Shown: positions 7,446 through 14,935, counted from the first letter of the stretch. The stretch: DNA of 17,213 nt from Bacillota bacterium (GCA_023435925.1 JAEZLF010000186.1:1-17213), one strand, 5' to 3'. Translations and numbers: made by a program. Notes: generated by a model from the sequence alone, not told the origin.

Positions 7446-7481
7446 CTTACAAAAATGTAAGCTTAACCGGAAAATTGTAAG
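7446..7481. promoter_or_regulatory. BceR-type binding site (main inverted repeat plus downstream half-site)
   Basis: CTTACA-AAAA-TGTAAG at 7446-7461 is a perfect 16-bp inverted repeat that exactly fits the TNACA-N4-TGTAA operator known for BceR-like regulators. A second TGTAAG half-site lies at 7476-7481, exactly 20 bp further (two helical turns), which resembles the main-plus-secondary site arrangement described for such promoters. It lies 28 bp upstream of the predicted -35 of the transporter promoter, as expected for an activator site. Confidence 0.75.
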
Positions 7482-7489
7482 TCAGATCG

Positions 7490-7519
7490 ATGGCAGGATA
7501 TTTCAGGTCTTGCTATACT
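7490..7519 (+). promoter_or_regulatory. promoter of the bceAB-like genes
   Basis: ATGGCA (7490-7495, 4/6 to TTGACA), 18-bp spacer, TATACT (7514-7519, 5/6) preceded by the extended -10 dinucleotide TG at 7511-7512. The poor -35 suits an activator-dependent promoter driven from the upstream BceR-type site. Transcription should begin near 7526, giving a leader of about 125 nt. Confidence 0.6.
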
Positions 7520-7568
7520 GTGGTTTGTAACAGATAAATCTTGTGCATACTGACCACAACAACCATGG

Positions 7569-7625
7569 AAGTGTCTTTGTAACACTTTGAATGTATGTAC
7601 AAGAATGAAGTGTTACAAAACACTT
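7569..7625. repeat. nested inverted repeat in the bceA leader
   Basis: AAGTGT-C-TTTGTAACACTT (7569-7587) pairs with AAGTGTTACAAAACACTT (7608-7625) over 18 bp with one bulged C at 7575, around a 20-nt loop. Each arm is itself an inverted repeat of AAGTGT and ACACTT, so two small hairpins can form instead of the long one. No T-tract follows, so it is not an ordinary terminator; the bceA ribosome binding site begins about 10 nt beyond it. Confidence 0.7.
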
Positions 7626-7650
7626 GATCAAGAAATGGAGGCTAATCACA

Positions 7651-8418
7651 ATGCCTATTTTAGAAGTCTGCAATTTGAAGAAGGTATATACGACCCGCTT
7701 TGGAGGAAACCGCGTACAGGCTCTCAGCAATGTAACTTTTTCCGTGGAGCAGGGAGAATATGTCGCCATCATGGGTGAATCCGGCTCGGGTAAAACAACG
7801 CTGCTGAATATAATCGCTTCGCTGGATAAGCCTACAAGCGGGGATGTGCTGTTAAGCGGGAAAAGCATCCTCTCCATCCGCGAGCATGAAATCTCCGCAT
7901 TTCGCAGGGACAATCTCGGTTTTGTATTTCAGGATTTTAACCTTCTGGATACATTCTCGCTACAGGATAATATCTTTTTGCCGCTGGTGCTGTCCGGCAA
8001 ACAATATAATGAAATGAAACGCTCCCTTGAGCCAATTGCACACAAACTTGGAATTTCAGATATCCTTGCCAAGTACCCCTATGAAGTATCCGGCGGTCAG
8101 AAGCAGCGCTCTGCTATTGCCCGTGCTCTGATCACCAGACCTCAGCTGATTCTTGCCGACGAGCCGACCGGGGCGCTGGACTCACATGCTACGGACGGAT
8201 TGCTACGTCTTTTTAATGAAATCAATGATGACGGGCAGACTCTGCTGATGGTAACCCACAGTGTAAAAGCGGCAAGTCACGCAAAACGTGTGCTTTTTAT
8301 TAAGGACGGCGAAGTATTCCATCAGATTTACAGAGCCTCCATGTCAAGGGAGGAAATGTACCAAAAAATTTCCGACACCCTCACAGTGATCGCAACAGGT
8401 GGTGAGCGACATGAATAG
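7651..8418 (+). CDS. BceA-like ABC transporter ATP-binding protein (peptide antibiotic resistance/sensing)
   Basis: A 255-residue ABC ATPase of the MacB/LolD-like BceA group. Walker A is GESGSGKTT (42-50), Q-loop Gln94 in FVFQDFNLLD, signature VSGGQKQR (146-153), Walker B LILADEPTGALD (166-177) and the switch His in VTHSVKAA. It would power the BceB-like permease, which frees lipid II cycle targets from bound peptide antibiotics and signals to the BceS-like kinase. ATG 7651 follows GGAGG by about 9 nt; a longer in-frame reading from 7624 has no ribosome binding site and begins inside the leader hairpin region. The gene overlaps the permease start by 8 bp, so translation is coupled. Exact antibiotic specificity cannot be read from the ATPase. 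Confidence 0.95.
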   Translation: MPILEVCNLKKVYTTRFGGNRVQALSNVTFSVEQGEYVAIMGESGSGKTTLLNIIASLDKPTSGDVLLSGKSILSIREHEISAFRRDNLGFVFQDFNLLDTFSLQDNIFLPLVLSGKQYNEMKRSLEPIAHKLGISDILAKYPYEVSGGQKQRSAIARALITRPQLILADEPTGALDSHATDGLLRLFNEINDDGQTLLMVTHSVKAASHAKRVLFIKDGEVFHQIYRASMSREEMYQKISDTLTVIATGGERHE

Positions 8419-10385
8419 TCCGTTTTATATGAAGCTGGCGTTAACCAATATCAAGAAGAACGGTAAATTCTATCTGCCCTATCTGCTGACCGGGATTGGG
8501 ACGGTTGCCATGTTCTATATCATGAATATGATCGCGACAAATGAAGGGTTGTCGAATATGAGCGGCGGAGATACCCTATCCTTTATTCTGATGTTTGGCA
8601 CCATAGTCATTGGCATATTTTCTGCCATCTTTCTGCTCTATACCAATAGTTTTTTAATGAAACGCCGTAAGAAAGAGCTGGGTCTTTATAATATTTTGGG
8701 CATGGAAAAACAGCATATCGCCAAAATTCTGTTTTTTGAAACAGTATTTACCGGTTTTGGCATGATCCTGGCAGGCTTAGGCTTTGGCATCCTTTTTAGC
8801 AAGCTCATTTTTATGCTGCTTTTCAGAATGTTGAAATTTTCTGTTCCATTGGGTTTTACCATCAGTACAGTTTCCTTAGCGGTAACTGCGATCCTATTCT
8901 GTGGAATCTTTTTCGACACTGCTGACAAATTTGCTGCAAATCCGCCTCACAAAGCCCATCGATCTGCTGAAGGGCGGCAATATGGGTGAACGTGAGCCAA
9001 AATCAAAGTGGTTGATTACGATTATCGGTCTTCTGACAACAGGAGCCGGATATTTTATCGCGCTGGTCACCAAATCGCCTTTGGATGCCATTTCTCTGTT
9101 TTTTATCGCAGTGCTTCTGGTAATCGCAGGCACCTACTGTCTTTTTACTGCCGGCAGTATTACATTATTAAAGCTTATGAGGAAGAATAAAGGTTACTAC
9201 TACAAAACAAAGCATTTTACTTCGATTTCAGGCATGATCTATCGTATGAAGCAAAATGCGGTCGGTCTGGCAAATATCTGCATATTATCTACCATGGTGC
9301 TGGTAATGATATCTACAACAGTTTCGCTGTATGCCGGAGTGGAGGACGCACTTCTCACCAGTTATCCGACAGATATAAAGATACAGATGTACAACTCGGA
9401 GAAAAGCCAGCGTGAAAGTGCTCTGAAGCTGGCCAAGGAAACTGTGTCACAGCAAAACCGCAACATGACCAACCTTCTGGATTACCGGCTTCTAACCATT
9501 GCTGTCGACCGTGTCGACAATACCTTTACCACAGACTCGGGTAATCGTACCTATAATGCTGATGTAACCAGCCTGTCCTTTCTATCCTCCGGCGAATATG
9601 AGAGGTTGACCAACAATATTGTTAATCTTTCAGAAAATGAAGTTCTTGTTTATGGCTTACGGGAGGATATGGGAAGCAGCTTCACTCTTTTCGATCAGGA
9701 GTATCACATCGTGAAGCAGCTGGAAGATTTCCCAATTGAAAGCGAATACTCTTCCGTAATCCTTGACATCTTTTTTATTGTCGTAGAAGATGAGGCTGTA
9801 CTGGAAGATCTTTACCAGAAACAATTGGCTGCCTATGGCGAGAATGCCAGCAGCATGAATTACTTCATCTCATTAGACATTGACGGAAGCAATGATGAAA
9901 AAATTGCATGCTATAATGCTCAAATCAAAGCCATTCGATCCATCGCTCCCGACTCTTACATTTATTGCAGGCAGGCAGTAGAAAGCGAGTTCTATTCCTT
10001 GTATGGAGGCCTCTTTTTCCTGGGCCTGTTTTTGGGGCTGCTTTTCTTGATGGCGACGGTTCTTATCATTTACTACAAGCAGATATCAGAGGGCTATGAT
10101 GATAAGGAGCGCTACGATATCATGCAAAAGGTAGGCATGAGCCGCAGTGAAGTCCGATCCTCCATTAGCAGCCAGATCCTCAAGGTATTTTTCCTGCCTC
10201 TGGTGATGTCCATTATACACATTGCGGCCGCATTTAAAATGATCACAAAGCTGCTGCTGGTGTTCAAGCTTACCAATATTCCGCTGTTTCTCGGGTGTAC
10301 CGCTTTGACGATCCTGGCATTCGCCATTATCTACGCAATTGTCTACGTTCTCACAGCCAAGGCTTACTACCGGATCGTCAGCTGA
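8411..10385 (+). pseudogene. BceB-like ABC transporter permease, split by a one-base frameshift
   Basis: Two overlapping frames make one FtsX-type permease. The N-terminal part (ATG 8411, stop 8989) has four transmembrane segments and then runs into unrelated residues. The C-terminal part (open from 8901, stop 10385) continues with TLLTNLLQIRLTKPIDLLKGGN, TM5-7, an extracytoplasmic domain of about 200 residues (roughly bases 9340-9990) and TM8-10. Removing one T from the T5 run at 8909-8913 fuses them into about 657 residues with ten transmembrane helices and one large loop between TM7 and TM8, exactly the BceB plan. The large loop is the part thought to meet the peptide antibiotic. The start overlaps the ATPase gene. 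Either the transporter is inactivated in this strain or the extra T is a sequencing/assembly error; all other features are intact, which favours a recent change or an error over old decay. Confidence 0.9.
8909..8913 (+). other. frameshift site in the permease gene (T5 run)
   Basis: The reading ATC TTT TTC GAC in the first frame must move forward by one base to ATC TTT TCG ACA to join the second frame. The join falls on a run of five T, typical of homopolymer slippage or base-calling errors. No known +1 recoding signal (slow codon plus stop in the A site) is present. Confidence 0.8.
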
Positions 10386-10446
10386 TGCTGCTTCAGGCAG
10401 AACTTCAGGTTAATTTGCTTCGCTCAGGAAGTCAGCTCAACTAGGG

Positions 10447-10503
10447 GACAGCGAGGACGGTACGATTTTGTCAACTTGAGACAGGTGGACGGGGTTGTTG
10501 TCA
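10447..10503. repeat. imperfect direct repeat, probable dispersed repeat element
   Basis: A 27-bp block from 10447 (GACAGCGAGGACGG...TTTTGTCA, to 10473) is repeated imperfectly at 10480-10503 (GACAGGTGGACGGGG...TTGTCA). The GGGGACAG...GGACGG wording resembles dispersed intergenic repeats I recall from Clostridia genomes; this is from memory and not checked. No transposase is near. Confidence 0.45.
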
Positions 10504-10564
10504 CATATCCCTCTGCCGAGTCACCTTATTGGGTCTCTCTGACACATAATATTGATTGCATACT

Positions 10565-10608
10565 AAAATGCGCTGCAGTAAGGATTCATCCATATTGCAG
10601 CGCATTTT
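10565..10608. terminator. bidirectional hairpin terminator between bceB-like and leuS genes
   Basis: AAAATGCGCTGCA (10565-10577) and TGCAGCGCATTTT (10596-10608) form a perfect 13-bp stem; an inner GGAT/ATCC pair can extend it. The symmetric A and T ends give a short U tract (four U) on either strand. It lies between convergent genes, 57 bp beyond the leuS stop and about 180 bp beyond the permease stop. Confidence 0.7.
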
Positions 10609-10612
10609 CACA

Positions 10613-10638
10613 TACCTTCACGAAGGTACACTCTTTTT
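10613..10638 (+). terminator. small hairpin followed by T run
   Basis: TACCTT-CACG-AAGGTA (10613-10628) forms a 6-bp stem with a 4-nt loop and is followed after five bases by T5 (10634-10638). It could back up the larger hairpin for rightward transcription from the transporter genes. The stem is short and the T run is not adjacent, so this is weak. Confidence 0.3.
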
Positions 10639-10664
10639 ATCTTCCCGGACATATCTTCCTTACC

Positions 10665-13121
10665 CTATTTCACCACAATGTTGATCAGCTTGCCGGGAAC
10701 CGCTATTACCTTGACTACTGTCTTGCCATCCAGCAGCGCCGTGACCTTATCATTTTTCATGGCAGCCTCTTCTGTCTGTGCCTTGTCAAGTGCAGACGGA
10801 AGCATGATTTTCTCTTTGATTTTACCATTCAACTGCACGACAACCTCAACCTCATCCAATACAAGTGCCTTCTCGTCCCAGCAGGGCCATTCGGCATTGA
10901 ATATGGAGTATGCGTTGCCCATTTTCTCCCACAGCTCCTCTGTCAGATGAGGCGCAAAGGGAGCAAGCAGCTTCAGCAGATCATTGATCGTGTCAATGTA
11001 CAGCGCCGCATTTTTTTCTCCGGCTCCGGAATCATATTTATATAACCCGTTTACAAGCTCCATCAGTCTTGCAATAGAAGTATTAAATTGAAATTTTTCT
11101 GAATCCTCGCTAACACCCTTGATGGCAAAATTTCTGATATAATTGAGCTCTTTTTCTTCACTGCCGAAGTTTCCGCCGGAGGACTTGTCGAGAGAGGACT
11201 TATCAAGAGCGGCAACACCATCCACCAACCGTTCAATCCTTCCGACAAACCGTGAAATGGCCTTGATCCCGTCGTCGCTCCAGGGGCCTCCCTCTGTATA
11301 TGCAAAACCGAAGGCCAGATACATTCTGAATACATCAGAGCCATTTTCGCTGATATAGTCATCCGGTGAAATGGTGTTCCCTTTGGACTTGCTCATTCTA
11401 TTACCGTCAGGGCCCAGAATGGTTCCCTGGTGGACCAGAGACCGGAAGGGCTCGTCAAAATGCAGATAACCCATATCCCGCAGAGCTTTCGTAAAGAACC
11501 TTGCATAGAGCAGATGCATGGCCGCATGCTCAGCACCTCCTACATATTTGTCCACCGGCAGCATTTTATCAATCCATTCGGTGTTAAAAGCTTCTTCGGA
11601 ATTCTTATTGTCAGGATAGCGCAAATAGTACCAGGATGAACACACAAAGGTATCCAGCGTATCAGCATCTCTCCTTGCCGGTTTTCCGCATTTGGGGCAG
11701 GAAACATTTATAAATTCCTCGCATTTGGCAAGAGGCGATTCTCCGTCAGGCTTGAATTCCACATTGTAGGGCAGCTCTACCGGCAGATCCTTCTCCGGAA
11801 CAGGTACCGCGCCGCAATCCTCACAATGGATTATTGGTATCGGAGCACCCCAGTAGCGCTGCCTGGAAACCAGCCAGTCCCTGAGCCTGTAGTTGATTTT
11901 CAGCTCTCCTTTTCCCTGCTTGCCCAGCTTTCCGACAATGGCTTTTATAGCATCCTCCGACTTAAGTCCGGAGAATTCGGCACTGTTTGTCAATATACCA
12001 TATTCTACAAAGGGCAGCGCATCCTCGACGCCATCTTCTCCGTTGATGACACGTTTGATTGGCAAATTATATTTCTTCGCAAACTCGTAATCCCGTTCGT
12101 CGTGAGCCGGAACTGCCATAACACAGCCTGTTCCATATCCGCCAAGGACATAATCCGCTATCCATACAGGCACCTTCTCACCATTGGCCGGGTTGATAGC
12201 ATAAGCTCCCGTGAAGACGCCAGTCTTTTCTCTGACCGTTGAAAGCCTTTCAATATCTGTCTGCTTTTTGGTGGACTCCCGATATCCCTCTACAGCCGCT
12301 TTGTTTTCCGGTGTTGTAATCCTGTCCACCAGCTCATTTTCCGGTGCCAGCACCACATAAGTCACACCATAAAGGGTGTCCGTACGAGTGGTGAATACCT
12401 TGAATGTAAAACTCCCATCGGCTCCTTCGAATACCAGCTCCGCACCCTCTGACCTGCCGATCCAGTTCTGCTGGATCTTTTTTGTCTTCTCCGGCCAGTC
12501 AAGCTCCGGAAGACAATCCAGTAGCTCCTGTGCATAGTCGGTTATTTTATAAAACCACTGTGTCAGGTCTCTTTTGGTGACCTCATTCTTACATCTTTCA
12601 CAGGCACCATCTTCAACCTGTTCATTTGCCAGAACCGTCTTGCAGCTCGGGCACCAGTTCACAGGAGCCTTTTTTCTGTATGCCAGCCCTTTTTCATACA
12701 GCTTCAGGAATATCCACTGAGTCCATTTGTAGTATTCCGGATCGCAAGTAATAGCCTCATAGTCCCAGTCAAAGGATGCACCCATTTTTTTCAGCTGGTC
12801 TTCCATTGTTTTAATATTCTGGTATGTAGAATCCTTCGGGTGTATTCCCGTCTTGATAGCATAATTTTCCGCCGGCAGTCCGAAAGCATCGAAGCCCTGT
12901 GGATGGAACACATTATATCCCTGCATTCTTTTCATTCTCGCCCAGGAATCTGTCAGGCCGTAATTATACCAATGGCCTACATGAAGGTTCGCACCTGAGG
13001 GATACGAAAACATTTCAAGACAATATAGCTTTTTATCCACCTTTTCAGGGTCAAATTTGTACAAACCGGTTTCTTCCCATTTTTTTTGCCATTTTCTATC
13101 TGTTTCTATTGAGTATGACAA
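10665..13121 (-). CDS. leuS: leucyl-tRNA synthetase
   Basis: An 818-residue class Ia synthetase that charges tRNA-Leu with leucine. The HIGH-type signature is HVGH (47-50) in PSGANLHVGHWYNYGLTD. The KMSKS-type loop reads RMSKSKGN (575-582), with Arg in the first place. The editing domain (about 220-410) has the Thr-rich motif TTRTDTLYG (244-252) and VPAHDERDYEFA (337-348), so post-transfer editing should be active. Cys pairs CPSC (157-160) with CERC (174-177), and CEDC (433-436) with CPKC (475-478), suggest two zinc sites. Length is normal for bacterial LeuRS. The start is TTG at 13119-13121, behind a strong GGAAGGAG site 9 nt upstream; no ATG lies nearby in frame. The gene is 75 bp downstream of rsfS on the same strand. 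I see no T-box leader between them. Confidence 0.97.
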   Translation of the reverse strand: MSYSIETDRKWQKKWEETGLYKFDPEKVDKKLYCLEMFSYPSGANLHVGHWYNYGLTDSWARMKRMQGYNVFHPQGFDAFGLPAENYAIKTGIHPKDSTYQNIKTMEDQLKKMGASFDWDYEAITCDPEYYKWTQWIFLKLYEKGLAYRKKAPVNWCPSCKTVLANEQVEDGACERCKNEVTKRDLTQWFYKITDYAQELLDCLPELDWPEKTKKIQQNWIGRSEGAELVFEGADGSFTFKVFTTRTDTLYGVTYVVLAPENELVDRITTPENKAAVEGYRESTKKQTDIERLSTVREKTGVFTGAYAINPANGEKVPVWIADYVLGGYGTGCVMAVPAHDERDYEFAKKYNLPIKRVINGEDGVEDALPFVEYGILTNSAEFSGLKSEDAIKAIVGKLGKQGKGELKINYRLRDWLVSRQRYWGAPIPIIHCEDCGAVPVPEKDLPVELPYNVEFKPDGESPLAKCEEFINVSCPKCGKPARRDADTLDTFVCSSWYYLRYPDNKNSEEAFNTEWIDKMLPVDKYVGGAEHAAMHLLYARFFTKALRDMGYLHFDEPFRSLVHQGTILGPDGNRMSKSKGNTISPDDYISENGSDVFRMYLAFGFAYTEGGPWSDDGIKAISRFVGRIERLVDGVAALDKSSLDKSSGGNFGSEEKELNYIRNFAIKGVSEDSEKFQFNTSIARLMELVNGLYKYDSGAGEKNAALYIDTINDLLKLLAPFAPHLTEELWEKMGNAYSIFNAEWPCWDEKALVLDEVEVVVQLNGKIKEKIMLPSALDKAQTEEAAMKNDKVTALLDGKTVVKVIAVPGKLINIVVK

Positions 13122-13196
13122 TGTAAACAGCTCCTTCCGCTGTAATATATATTTTCAGACGTTATATCTTCTTTTGCCAAATATATGTGTATTAAG

Positions 13197-13544
13197 CTAC
13201 CTGCTGTCAGGTGTTCTGAATTTGCCGTCAGACCATAATCTCTCTAAATTGTAAAAGCTTCTGTCTTCTTCATGGAATATGTGAACCACAAGCTCGCCAA
13301 AATCCAGCAGAATCCATCGGGCACTTTCATAACCTTCCTTATGGATTAAGTTGTAGCCTGCCTCGCCCATCCTGAAATCCATTTCGTCAGCTAACGCCTT
13401 TATATGGGTTGTAGAGGAACCACTGCATATTATGAAATAGTCCGCAAGGATGGATACCTCCGATATGTCTATTACCTCAATATCCCTGGCTTTTTTATCC
13501 TCCAGTATCTCATATGCCTTGTCTGCTATTATTCCAATGCTCAA
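13197..13544 (-). CDS. rsfS: ribosome silencing factor RsfS (Iojap/YbeB family)
   Basis: A 115-residue protein, normal length for RsfS. By family it binds ribosomal protein uL14 on the 50S subunit and blocks joining with 30S, slowing translation when nutrients are short. Family marks are ILADYFIICSGSSTTHIKALADE (about 32-54) and ESARWILLDFGELVVHIFHEEDRSFYNLERLW (about 73-104). The start is TTG at 13542-13544, with AAGGAGG 8 nt upstream. It is the first gene of an rsfS-leuS operon, a frequent order in Clostridia, with its own promoter at 13626-13655. The nadD/yqeK genes that often precede rsfS are not in the window; two TSUP permease genes stand there instead. Confidence 0.95.
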   Translation of the reverse strand: MSIGIIADKAYEILEDKKARDIEVIDISEVSILADYFIICSGSSTTHIKALADEMDFRMGEAGYNLIHKEGYESARWILLDFGELVVHIFHEEDRSFYNLERLWSDGKFRTPDSR

Positions 13545-13625
13545 GCCGAAATCCTCCTTAACACCTTAATAATGATTTTATTAAATCCTTCTCCGTAATG
13601 AAGCCGGCGGAAACTTCTTTCTGAC

Positions 13626-13655
13626 ATTATAACACTAACCTGATTGCTTTGTGAA
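13626..13655 (-). promoter_or_regulatory. promoter of the rsfS-leuS operon
   Basis: On the minus strand TTCACA (13650-13655, 5/6), 18-bp spacer, TATAAT (13626-13631, perfect). Transcription should start near 13618, leaving a leader of about 74 nt before the TTG start of rsfS. Confidence 0.65.
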
Positions 13656-13656
13656 T

Positions 13657-13674
13657 AAAAACACTAGTGTTTTT
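13657..13674. terminator. A/T-rich palindrome overlapping the stop codon of the second TSUP gene
   Basis: AAAAACACTAGTGTTTTT is a perfect 18-bp palindrome. The TAG stop codon of the TSUP gene (13664-13666) lies at its centre. As RNA it can form a 7-bp A/U-rich stem around CTAG ending in a U run, so it may be a weak terminator separating the TSUP genes from the rsfS promoter, which begins 2 bp further on. Low stem stability makes this uncertain. Confidence 0.35.
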
Positions 13675-14059
13675 TTACGTCTTCCTTCTGAATTTTCCCT
13701 TTTCTAAACATTTCATACACGCTCATAGCAATCAGGAAACCTCCAAAGAGCCTTTTCAGGTCATTCCCTGCCATCCGGATTGCCAGACGGGATCCCCAAA
13801 AAGCACCACATAGGCCGAAAACAATGATAGGTAATGCCATTTTGAGATCGATTTTTTTATTCTTAATATGAATAATCAGTGCTACAATTGCTGTGGGTAT
13901 AAAAAAAAACAAGTTTACACTCTGAGCAATATGCTGTTCCGGATTCACCGCGAGAACCAGTGCAGGAATTAGAATCGCACCGCCTCCCATACCCATTCCG
14001 CTGACGATTCCTGCAGCAATTCCGATCACTATGAGGATCCACGTACTTGCACCATTCAA
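13664..14059 (-). CDS. half-size TauE/SafE (TSUP) family permease, second of pair
   Basis: About 131 residues with four predicted transmembrane segments, one half of a usual eight-helix TauE/SafE (TSUP) transporter, a family that exports sulfite, sulfoacetate or related small anions. The family signature is near the N terminus in GIAAGIVSGMGMGGGAILIPALVL, and GAFWGSRLAIRM marks the second conserved stretch. The basic tail ends in KGKIQKEDVKKH. Two TTG starts are possible: 14059 with an AAAGG site about 11 nt upstream (preferred), or 14080 with no ribosome binding site, adding seven residues. It lies 79 bp behind a second half-size TSUP gene on the same strand; together the two would make one complete transporter. 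A 5-bp CCGGA/TCCGG hairpin (14100-14114) stands in the gap. Substrate unknown. Confidence 0.85.
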   Translation of the reverse strand: MNGASTWILIVIGIAAGIVSGMGMGGGAILIPALVLAVNPEQHIAQSVNLFFFIPTAIVALIIHIKNKKIDLKMALPIIVFGLCGAFWGSRLAIRMAGNDLKRLFGGFLIAMSVYEMFRKGKIQKEDVKKH

Positions 14060-14138
14060 TATTCCGACCGCCTTTCCCAATTTAAGCTAAACGCATATAC
14101 CGGAATGAATCCGGATGCATCTTATCTTCATCGCAGCC

Positions 14139-14612
14139 TTACCCCCGAAGCATTTTTATTCCTGCGGCAGCCATAAAGGCTGCAAAAACCTTCCGCAGGA
14201 TGTTATCCGGGCAAATGTTCAGCAGTCTGGCGCCGATATAACCGCCCGCAATTCCTCCTGCCATCACCTTGAGAGTAAGCCCCCAATCTGCGTATCCCTT
14301 TGTGATATAGAATATTGAGCTGACAACAGTCAGCGGAAGTATAATGGAAATAGCAGTCGCATGTGCCTTATGTTCATCCGCACCAAGCAGGTGGACCATG
14401 GCGGGCACCGCTATTGTTCCTCCTCCTGAGCCGAAGAGACCATTTGCCGCACCGGTTACCAAGCCGATAATGGCGTATTTCAGGTATTTCACGAAGTGGT
14501 TCTTTTTGTTTTCCTTCTTATTATCCGACCTGCTAATTGTCGTGCTATTTGCCATGCTATTCCTCTTCCTACTCGACCTGTGCACAGTTCTACGTACCTT
14601 CTCTCCCCGCAT
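14139..14612 (-). CDS. half-size TauE/SafE (TSUP) family permease, first of pair
   Basis: About 157 residues: a strongly basic, hydrophilic N-terminal segment of about 45 residues (RRTVHRSSRKRNS..., SDNKKENKKNH), then four predicted transmembrane segments. The TSUP signature is GLVTGAANGLFGSGGGTIAVPAMVHLLG, followed by HKAHATAISIILPLTVVSS and a second conserved GGIAGGYIGARLL. It is a half transporter whose partner lies next in the operon. The start is uncertain: ATG 14612 follows GAGGTG closely, ATG 14555 (MANSTTIS) also has a good GAGG site and would remove 19 basic residues, and a GTG at 14645 lacks a site. The 13-bp tandem array directly precedes this gene and may hold or move its promoter. 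Substrate unknown; sulfite or another small anion by family. Confidence 0.85.
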   Translation of the reverse strand: MRGEKVRRTVHRSSRKRNSMANSTTISRSDNKKENKKNHFVKYLKYAIIGLVTGAANGLFGSGGGTIAVPAMVHLLGADEHKAHATAISIILPLTVVSSIFYITKGYADWGLTLKVMAGGIAGGYIGARLLNICPDNILRKVFAAFMAAAGIKMLRG

Positions 14613-14644
14613 ATTCACCTCTTCCATGTTATTAATAAAATTCA

Positions 14645-14717
14645 CCTTGTTATAACGCTTTGTTATAACGCTTTGTTATAACGCCTTGGTATAACGCCTT
14701 GGTATAACGCCTTGGTT
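14645..14717. repeat. 13-bp tandem repeat array (five full copies plus a partial one)
   Basis: Units of consensus CYTTGKTATAACG stand head to tail at 14645, 14658, 14671, 14684 and 14697, with a partial sixth copy (CCTTGGTT) from 14710. The first three carry the perfect 8-bp palindrome GTTATAAC; the last two differ at one position (GGTATAAC). On the minus strand each unit carries a TATAAC- or TATACC-like hexamer. The array abuts the 5' end of the first TSUP gene. Confidence 0.9.
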
Positions 14718-14935
14718 CAAATAAAATTTTTCATTTGTAGAAAAATTTCATTTCATTATATTGTTAATCGTTCCTCTGCAAATATACCTTTTCCAGCGGC
14801 TCATTTTTATCAAACAGGCAGATACTGGTCTGCAGCAATATTTTAAAAAATTTATCTGGTAAAACCACAAACTTAAGGAATACATATAGAGTATAATGTG
14901 ATAAAATGAATGAGAAAAGTGAGTGAGGTGATCGT
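14718..14935. other. AT-rich divergent intergenic region
   Basis: Between the tandem array and the DUF2207 gene. For rightward transcription a perfect TATAAT stands at 14892-14897, 38 bp before the TTG start, but no -35 at 17-18 bp matches. For leftward transcription a TATAAT lies on the minus strand near 14756-14761, also with a weak -35. No gene or RNA is recognised. Confidence 0.4.

Noticed and set aside
7520..7650. Known riboswitch class in the bceA leader
   Set aside because: The paired structure is a simple nested palindrome and does not match any metabolite riboswitch core that I recognise.
8901..8925. Programmed ribosomal frameshift in the permease gene
   Set aside because: A +1 shift is needed, but there is no stop codon in the A site at the T run nor a known +1 slippery context; mutation or sequencing error is simpler.
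10476..11045. 189-codon plus-strand ORF at the end of leuS
   Set aside because: Mostly antisense to leuS, and its front part crosses the repeat block and the terminator hairpin; no recognisable domain.
11826..12242. 138-codon plus-strand ORF within leuS
   Set aside because: Antisense shadow of the LeuRS editing-domain region.
13122..13196. T-box leader of leuS
   Set aside because: Only 75 bp separate rsfS and leuS; there is no room for the T-box core and no terminator/antiterminator pair.
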